Assembly: GCA_964620605.1 (NCBI GenBank)
Contig: CAZUHQ010000007.1
Coordinates: 1 to 64,000, forward strand
From: Thalassotalea_E sp964620605
GTDB taxonomy: Bacteria; Pseudomonadota; Gammaproteobacteria; Enterobacterales; Alteromonadaceae
Length of the DNA stretch: 64,000 nt
Direction of reading: 5' to 3'
The notes beneath the pieces were generated by a model. That model saw only the letters and a list, made by a program, of their open reading frames with translations. It did no database searches and had not been told where the DNA came from. Position numbers and translations under genes: made by a program. This document shows positions 59,527 to 64,000 of the stretch, piece after piece. Position 1 is the stretch's first letter. Every line of letters starts with the position of its first letter.

Positions 59527-62500
59527 ATGTTCCCGAACTGGCAACTGACATTAATAAGTATCAGCTATATTGGTTTGCTGTTTATTATTGCTTATTTAGG
59601 GGATAAATATCGTCACCGTCTGATTAAACAGAGCCAAAGTATTATTTATGCGCTTTCGCTCGGAGTGTATTGTACATCCTGGAGTTTTTTAGGGACATCG
59701 GCGCAGGCTGCATCTAATTTCTTTTCTCATTTACCGATTTATCTTGGGCCGATTTTACTGTTTCTTTTTGCCTGGCCCTTTATCCAGCGCATTATTCGCA
59801 TCAGTTTAAAACTGAACTTAACCTCTATTGCCGACTTGTTGGCGGCGCGTTTTGGTAAGTCGCATAATCTGGCGATCATGGTAACCCTGGTCGCGTTGAT
59901 CGGCACCATGCCTTATATCGCACTCCAGCTAAAAGCCATTGTCTATTCGTTCCAGCAATTGCAGGCGTCAAACATTGTCAGTACTTGGGGTTTTGGCTTG
60001 ATTGTTAGCCTGGTGTTGGCAGGGTTTACTATTGTATTTGGTATTCGCAATATTGATGTCACTGAGCGTCATCCCGGAGTGGTATTGGCGATAGCGTTTG
60101 AGAGCTTAGTAAAATTAATTGCATTTTTAGCGCTTGGTATTTTTGTTTCTTGCTTTTTGTTCGATTCGCCGATGGAGATTTGGCGACAATCAAACGCTAG
60201 TGCCCAGCTTTATAACAATGCGAACTTAGATAGCTTGCTGTCGATGTTGGCGATGCTGATCATAGTAATGGCAGCGTTTTTATCCTTGCCACGCCAGTTT
60301 CAGGTGATGGTGGTGGAACTCAAAGATGAAAAAGATACCTGGCTCAGCCGTCGATTGTTTCCGTTATATTTGTTGGTGTTTGCGATATTTGCCATGCCGT
60401 TGGGACTGGCAGGGCATGTGCTACTAGGTGATACGGTTCAGGCAGATACTTATGTACTGTTTCTTCCCTGGATAGAGCAGCAGACCTGGCTGACCTTAGT
60501 GGCATTTCTTGGCGCGATTTCAGCTGCCAGTTCCATGGTGATCATTTCATCGATTGCCTTAAGTACCATGCTCAGTAATGAAATTGTCTTTCCGTTATTG
60601 TTTCGTTCCCATCAGGCGGGTCACATCCAGATTGAGTATGACCATTTCCGCTATCGGCTGTTAAAAATTCGCAAGTTACTGGTGCTTATGGTGATTTTAC
60701 TCGGTTATGTGGTGTTTTTGATGGCATCACCCGATACCTTAAGCTCAATGGGGGAAGTGGCGTTTGGTGCATTTGCCCAGTTAACTCCGGCATTAGTGGC
60801 GGCTTTTTACTGGCGGCGAGCCAGTTTAACCGGGGTTTATGGTGGAATTTTAATCGGTTTTATGTTGTGGTTGATCTTAAACTTTTTGCCGCAATTTGGT
60901 CTCTATCAGCAACCCTTTAATGATGGCATCTTGCCAGCAAACAGTATTTCCAGCCTGCTAAGCCTGGCCGCCAATGTTTTTGTGATGTGGGCGTTATCGA
61001 AAATCAGCAGGCAAACGGTACAGGAGCGGGTGCAGGCGTCTCTGTTTCTTGAATGGCAATCACCTGGACTGTTATCCAGTGGTAAGAACCGACGTATCGA
61101 CTACAAAGAGCTGGAATTGCTGGCATCGCGTTTTGTTGGCACCACTAAAGCTGCTACCAGCTTTGCGAAATTTCAGCGCAAAAATATTAAACAGGAACTT
61201 GGTACGCCTGCGTATAATCAGGAACTGTTGCAGCATACGGAAAACACTTTGGCCAGTGTTATGGGAGCCTCTTCCGCGCGCTTAGTGTTATCATCCGCGC
61301 TTGATGGGCGGGATATCGCACTGGACGATCTTGCCCTGCTGGTGGAAGAAGCGTCTAGTCAGAAGTTGCAATATAGTGAGCACTTACTACAAAGTGCGAT
61401 TGAAAATGCCAGTGAAGGTATTTCCATTGTTGATAGCGATTTGAATCTGGTGGCCTGGAATAAGAAATACCTTGACCTGTTTAATTATCCCCCAGAGTTG
61501 ATTTATAAAGGCGCGCCGATAGAACATTTGATCCGCTTTAATGCCAGCAAAGGTTTATGCGGTACAGGAAACATAGAACAGCAGGTAAGTAAGCGCTTGC
61601 AACATCTTAAGGTAGGCAGTTCGCATAGTTCGGAGCGCCAGCAGGATAATGGCCAAGTGATCCGCATCGAGGGCAATCCTCTGCCCGACGGTGGCTTTGT
61701 TATGATGTTTTCCGATATTACCGCCTATCGTCAGGCAGAACAGGTATTAAAAGATGCGAATGTTAACCTGGAAGACTTGATTAAGGAGCGTACCCAAAAA
61801 CTGGAGCAGGCAAATGAAGCGTTAGCATTAGCGCGGGAAAAAGCGGAGCAGGCACATATTAAAAAAAGTTTGTATTTAAAAGCCTGTAGTCATGATTTAA
61901 TGCAGCCGTTAGAGGCGGCGCGCCTGTTTACTTCGGCGTTGGCAGATCAGGATAATTTAAATGATAGCCAGCGGCGCCAGGTACAAAATATCGACCATTC
62001 ACTGAAAGTGGCGAATGATTTATTGGCAGATCTTGGTGAGATCGCCCGCATCGAAAGCGGTAATATTAAACCGCAATATTCGGTGTTTTCGCTTAATCAC
62101 CTGTTTGAAGAATTGAGCAGGGAATTTTCCGCTTCTGCGGCTGACTTGGGTGTTGAATTTCGTATTGTTCACACTTCCTTGTGGCTGTCTTCTGATCGCA
62201 ATTTACTGCGGCGGATTTTGCAGAATATAATCGGTAATGCATTTCGTTACGCCAGTCCGGGCAAGGTCTTATTAGGTGCTCGCAAAGGGCGAGAGCAGGC
62301 GATGATCCAGGTGCTGGATAATGGTCCTGGCATTCCGTTGGAAAAACAATCGCTGGTTTTTGAGCAGTTTACCCAGTTAAATAGCGGCGTTTCGCATGCT
62401 GGTCGAGGTTTGGGGTTAGGACTCAATATCACCCAGAGCCTGGCGCAGTTATTGGGTCATAGCTTAACACTGGTATCAAAAGAACAGCTGGGCTGTAAAT

Positions 62501-62976
62501 TTATTATCGGTGTTGAAACTGCGCAGCCCCAGTTAAGACCAGTGATCGAAAAGCCAGTACTTAACGTCGGTTTTAGCGATATTACTGTAATGTGTATCGA
62601 TAATGATCCGGATGTGCTTAGCGGCATGGTGGAACTATTATTGACCTGGCAATGCCGGGTATTGGCGGCCGAATCTTTTCAGCAGGCGCAGCAATTATTT
62701 CACCAGCATGACCATGATGTGCAAATCTTATTAGTGGATTATCAGCTGGATAATGGTCTGGATGGTTTGGCATTGATCGCATCGCTGCGCCAGCAATGTC
62801 GTCACTATTTACCGGCAATTTTAATCACTGCCACTACCGATGCCGATATTCAAGAAAAAACCAAAGCGGCGGATGTCGGCTATATGCGCAAAATGGTTAA
62901 GCCTGCGGCGCTTAGAGCAATGATCAGTGCGATGTTGACCAAACGGTTGCAAGATAAGTTTTTGCAATCGTTATAA
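59527..62976 (+). CDS. crbS: SLC5-linked hybrid sensor histidine kinase, CrbS-like
   Basis: 1149 aa. The N-terminal part (~1-490) is a sodium/solute symporter-like domain with about 13 helices (LGVYCTSWSFLGTSAQAAS near 46). A PAS domain (~620-730, SIVDSDLNLVAWNKKYLDLF) leads to a coiled coil. HisKA has the phospho-His in ACSHDLMQPLEAARL (~785), and the ATPase has VLDNGPGIP and GRGLGLGLNI. A receiver domain closes the protein (~1020-1145; ILLVDYQLDNG, Asp acceptor). This fused arrangement matches CrbS/MxtR, which with CrbR controls acetate use (acs). The partner CrbR gene converges 26 bp away. Confidence 0.88.
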   Translation: MFPNWQLTLISISYIGLLFIIAYLGDKYRHRLIKQSQSIIYALSLGVYCTSWSFLGTSAQAASNFFSHLPIYLGPILLFLFAWPFIQRIIRISLKLNLTSIADLLAARFGKSHNLAIMVTLVALIGTMPYIALQLKAIVYSFQQLQASNIVSTWGFGLIVSLVLAGFTIVFGIRNIDVTERHPGVVLAIAFESLVKLIAFLALGIFVSCFLFDSPMEIWRQSNASAQLYNNANLDSLLSMLAMLIIVMAAFLSLPRQFQVMVVELKDEKDTWLSRRLFPLYLLVFAIFAMPLGLAGHVLLGDTVQADTYVLFLPWIEQQTWLTLVAFLGAISAASSMVIISSIALSTMLSNEIVFPLLFRSHQAGHIQIEYDHFRYRLLKIRKLLVLMVILLGYVVFLMASPDTLSSMGEVAFGAFAQLTPALVAAFYWRRASLTGVYGGILIGFMLWLILNFLPQFGLYQQPFNDGILPANSISSLLSLAANVFVMWALSKISRQTVQERVQASLFLEWQSPGLLSSGKNRRIDYKELELLASRFVGTTKAATSFAKFQRKNIKQELGTPAYNQELLQHTENTLASVMGASSARLVLSSALDGRDIALDDLALLVEEASSQKLQYSEHLLQSAIENASEGISIVDSDLNLVAWNKKYLDLFNYPPELIYKGAPIEHLIRFNASKGLCGTGNIEQQVSKRLQHLKVGSSHSSERQQDNGQVIRIEGNPLPDGGFVMMFSDITAYRQAEQVLKDANVNLEDLIKERTQKLEQANEALALAREKAEQAHIKKSLYLKACSHDLMQPLEAARLFTSALADQDNLNDSQRRQVQNIDHSLKVANDLLADLGEIARIESGNIKPQYSVFSLNHLFEELSREFSASAADLGVEFRIVHTSLWLSSDRNLLRRILQNIIGNAFRYASPGKVLLGARKGREQAMIQVLDNGPGIPLEKQSLVFEQFTQLNSGVSHAGRGLGLGLNITQSLAQLLGHSLTLVSKEQLGCKFIIGVETAQPQLRPVIEKPVLNVGFSDITVMCIDNDPDVLSGMVELLLTWQCRVLAAESFQQAQQLFHQHDHDVQILLVDYQLDNGLDGLALIASLRQQCRHYLPAILITATTDADIQEKTKAADVGYMRKMVKPAALRAMISAMLTKRLQDKFLQSL

Positions 62977-63002
62977 TTTATAAGAAGCTATTTGATTGTG
63001 AA

Positions 63003-63662
63003 TCAGCTATTCTCGTTAAAATTATCGTTGAGCTCTAATTGTCCGATGGCGATTACCGCCTGGGTGCGATTTCTGACATTGAGCTTGCGAAATATCGCGG
63101 TGGCATGGGCTTTTATTGTCGCTTCCGAGACATTTAAATCATAGGCGATCTGTTTATTTAACATTCCTTGGGCAAACATCATTAAAATACGATATTGCTG
63201 TTGGGTCAGGCTGGCAACTCGCTCGGCGATATCGCTGTTATCTTCATTACCTTGGCTGCTTTGAAAGCTGTCTGGCAGCCAGGTATCACCTATTAATACT
63301 TGGCCAATGGCACTAAATATGGTTTCGACCGGCGTTGATTTGGGGACAAAGCCGGCAGCGCCATATTCCATTGCTTTGGCGATGGTGTCTTGATCTTCAT
63401 GGGCCGAGACTACCACCACAGGTACTTGCGGAAAATGCGTTCTGACATGAATTAAGGTATTAAAGCCATGAGCGCCAGGGATATTTAAATCGAGCAACAG
63501 CAAGTCTGCGTCGTCGTGTGTATTGAGCTGTTGTTCCAGCTCGGCTATGGTTTGTGCCTCTACCCATTGTGTTTGCGTCAGTTTAACCTTTAGCGTATCT
63601 AGCAAAGCTTGTCTGAATAATGGGTGATCATCAGCTATTATTATTTTTTCTGGCTGGATCAT
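63003..63662 (-). CDS. crbR: LuxR-type response regulator, CrbR-like
   Basis: 219 aa. The receiver (~5-120) has IIIADDHPLFRQALLDTL, DLLLLDLNIPGAHGF (Asp acceptor) and VVVVSAHEDQDTI. The LuxR helix-turn-helix (~150-210) has LTQQQYRILMMFAQGMLNKQ and LNVSEATIKAHATAIFRKLN. It is convergent with the SLC5-histidine kinase gene, and together they form the CrbS/CrbR (MxtR/ErdR) pair that activates acetyl-CoA synthetase in related bacteria. GAGG lies about 10 nt before its ATG. Confidence 0.88.
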   Translation of the reverse strand: MIQPEKIIIADDHPLFRQALLDTLKVKLTQTQWVEAQTIAELEQQLNTHDDADLLLLDLNIPGAHGFNTLIHVRTHFPQVPVVVVSAHEDQDTIAKAMEYGAAGFVPKSTPVETIFSAIGQVLIGDTWLPDSFQSSQGNEDNSDIAERVASLTQQQYRILMMFAQGMLNKQIAYDLNVSEATIKAHATAIFRKLNVRNRTQAVIAIGQLELNDNFNENS

Positions 63663-63710
63663 AAATAGGTTTCCTCAAACTATCCCAGCCTCAGTATATC
63701 GCTAAATGTA

Positions 63711-63746
63711 AAAAAAGCTTATCAGACTAAAGTCTAATAAGCTTTT
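63711..63746 (-). terminator. Terminator of pepD
   Basis: Long stem: AAAAGCTTAT (63713-63722) / ATAAGCTTTT (63737-63746), with an inner AGACT/AGTCT stem. On the minus strand it is followed by a run of T. It lies 17 bp after the pepD stop. Confidence 0.8.
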
Positions 63747-63763
63747 CTTTGATCTAGCCGATA

Positions 63764-64000
63764 TTATTTTGCCGGGATGTTCGCCAGTACCGCCACTAAT
63801 AATTGCCAGTATTGCGCCACAGTGTTGACCTCAACCTTTTCATCCGGCGAGTGTGGAAACTTAATGGTTGGGCCAATTGAGACCATGTCCCAGTTTGGGT
63901 AGGCGGTTTTAAACAGGCCGCATTCCAGACCTGCGTGAATCACCATGATGTCTGGCACTTTATCAAATAATTTGACATAGGTATCGCGCACTAATTGCAT
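63764..64000 (-). CDS. pepD: Aminoacyl-histidine dipeptidase PepD, C-terminal end (cut by window edge)
   Basis: The last 78 codons of a gene whose 5' part lies beyond the right edge; the Met at the edge is not the start. IMVIHAGLECGLFKTAYPNW and DMVSIGPTIKFPHSPDEKVE match the metal-binding C-terminal end of M20-family PepD (beta-Ala-His dipeptidase), including the Glu and His ligands (GLECG, PHSPDE). It hydrolyses His-containing dipeptides in the cytoplasm. A strong terminator follows. Confidence 0.92.
   Translation of the reverse strand: MQLVRDTYVKLFDKVPDIMVIHAGLECGLFKTAYPNWDMVSIGPTIKFPHSPDEKVEVNTVAQYWQLLVAVLANIPAK

Overview
The window reads as a chromosomal segment of a marine gammaproteobacterium of the order Alteromonadales, most likely a Colwelliaceae relative such as Thalassotalea or Colwellia. 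This is inferred from gene content and neighbourhoods, not from a database match. Support includes several TonB-dependent receptors, a Vibrio/Alteromonadales-type TonB2-TtpC operon, an MshA-like pilin, many c-di-GMP genes, a CrbS/CrbR pair, a prlC/rsmJ/gor neighbourhood and AT-rich intergenic DNA. No rRNA, tRNA, prophage, CRISPR array or complete insertion sequence was seen. A run of 10 N lies inside prlC (31656-31665).

Layout. 1-4464 (minus) is a haem-uptake operon resembling Bacteroidetes hmu: TonB receptor, HmuY-like lipoprotein, MotA/TolQ-like channel, DUF2149 protein and the start of a CobN-like chelatase, behind a Fur-box-like palindrome. 5953-8930 holds an OprF-like porin divergent from a cfrX-cmpX-sigX-like operon. 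Both sides carry the same ECF-type promoter with identical spacing, which suggests one autoregulated regulon. 9001-12830 has an unknown protein, a HI0933-type flavoprotein, and a lipoprotein with an orphan winged-helix gene. 12906-22550 is an iron/siderophore block: PiuC-like dioxygenase and catecholate-type receptor, divergent from DUF3450-TtpC-ExbB-ExbD-TonB-TPR-PepSY. Ferritin, an MSHA-like pilin, a peroxiredoxin, a 56-aa four-Cys protein with a hairpin-masked ribosome binding site, and a chemoreceptor follow.

27226-38444 is the rsmJ / glycosylase / GGDEF / prlC group facing a very large propeller-PAS-GGDEF-EAL protein and gor. 38487-39391 is a broken HDOD gene abutting an XRE regulator. 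40042-43012 is polA followed by a probable small RNA with its own promoter, operator-like palindrome and terminator. 43093-51034 holds an Arc-like repressor, an SPFH protein, a TraB/GumN protein and three M16 peptidases. 51112-53976 holds a receiver protein, soxR with a textbook SoxR promoter leading to a 33-aa ORF and a VOC protein, a MITE-like repeat and an HDOD protein. 54324-57416 is an Oar-like TonB receptor behind a promoter overlapped by a 26-bp palindrome. 57640-57990 is a run of hairpins. 58110-64000 holds a GGDEF protein, the CrbS/CrbR acetate-switch pair and the end of pepD.

The recurring themes are iron and haem import (receptors, TonB2 energiser, PiuC, PepSY, ferritin, Fur-like sites), envelope and redox stress (sigX-like, soxR, gor, peroxiredoxin) and c-di-GMP/sensory signalling. 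Short dispersed repeats (a ~168-bp MITE, a 36-bp palindrome and a hairpin repeat) occupy several intergenic gaps.
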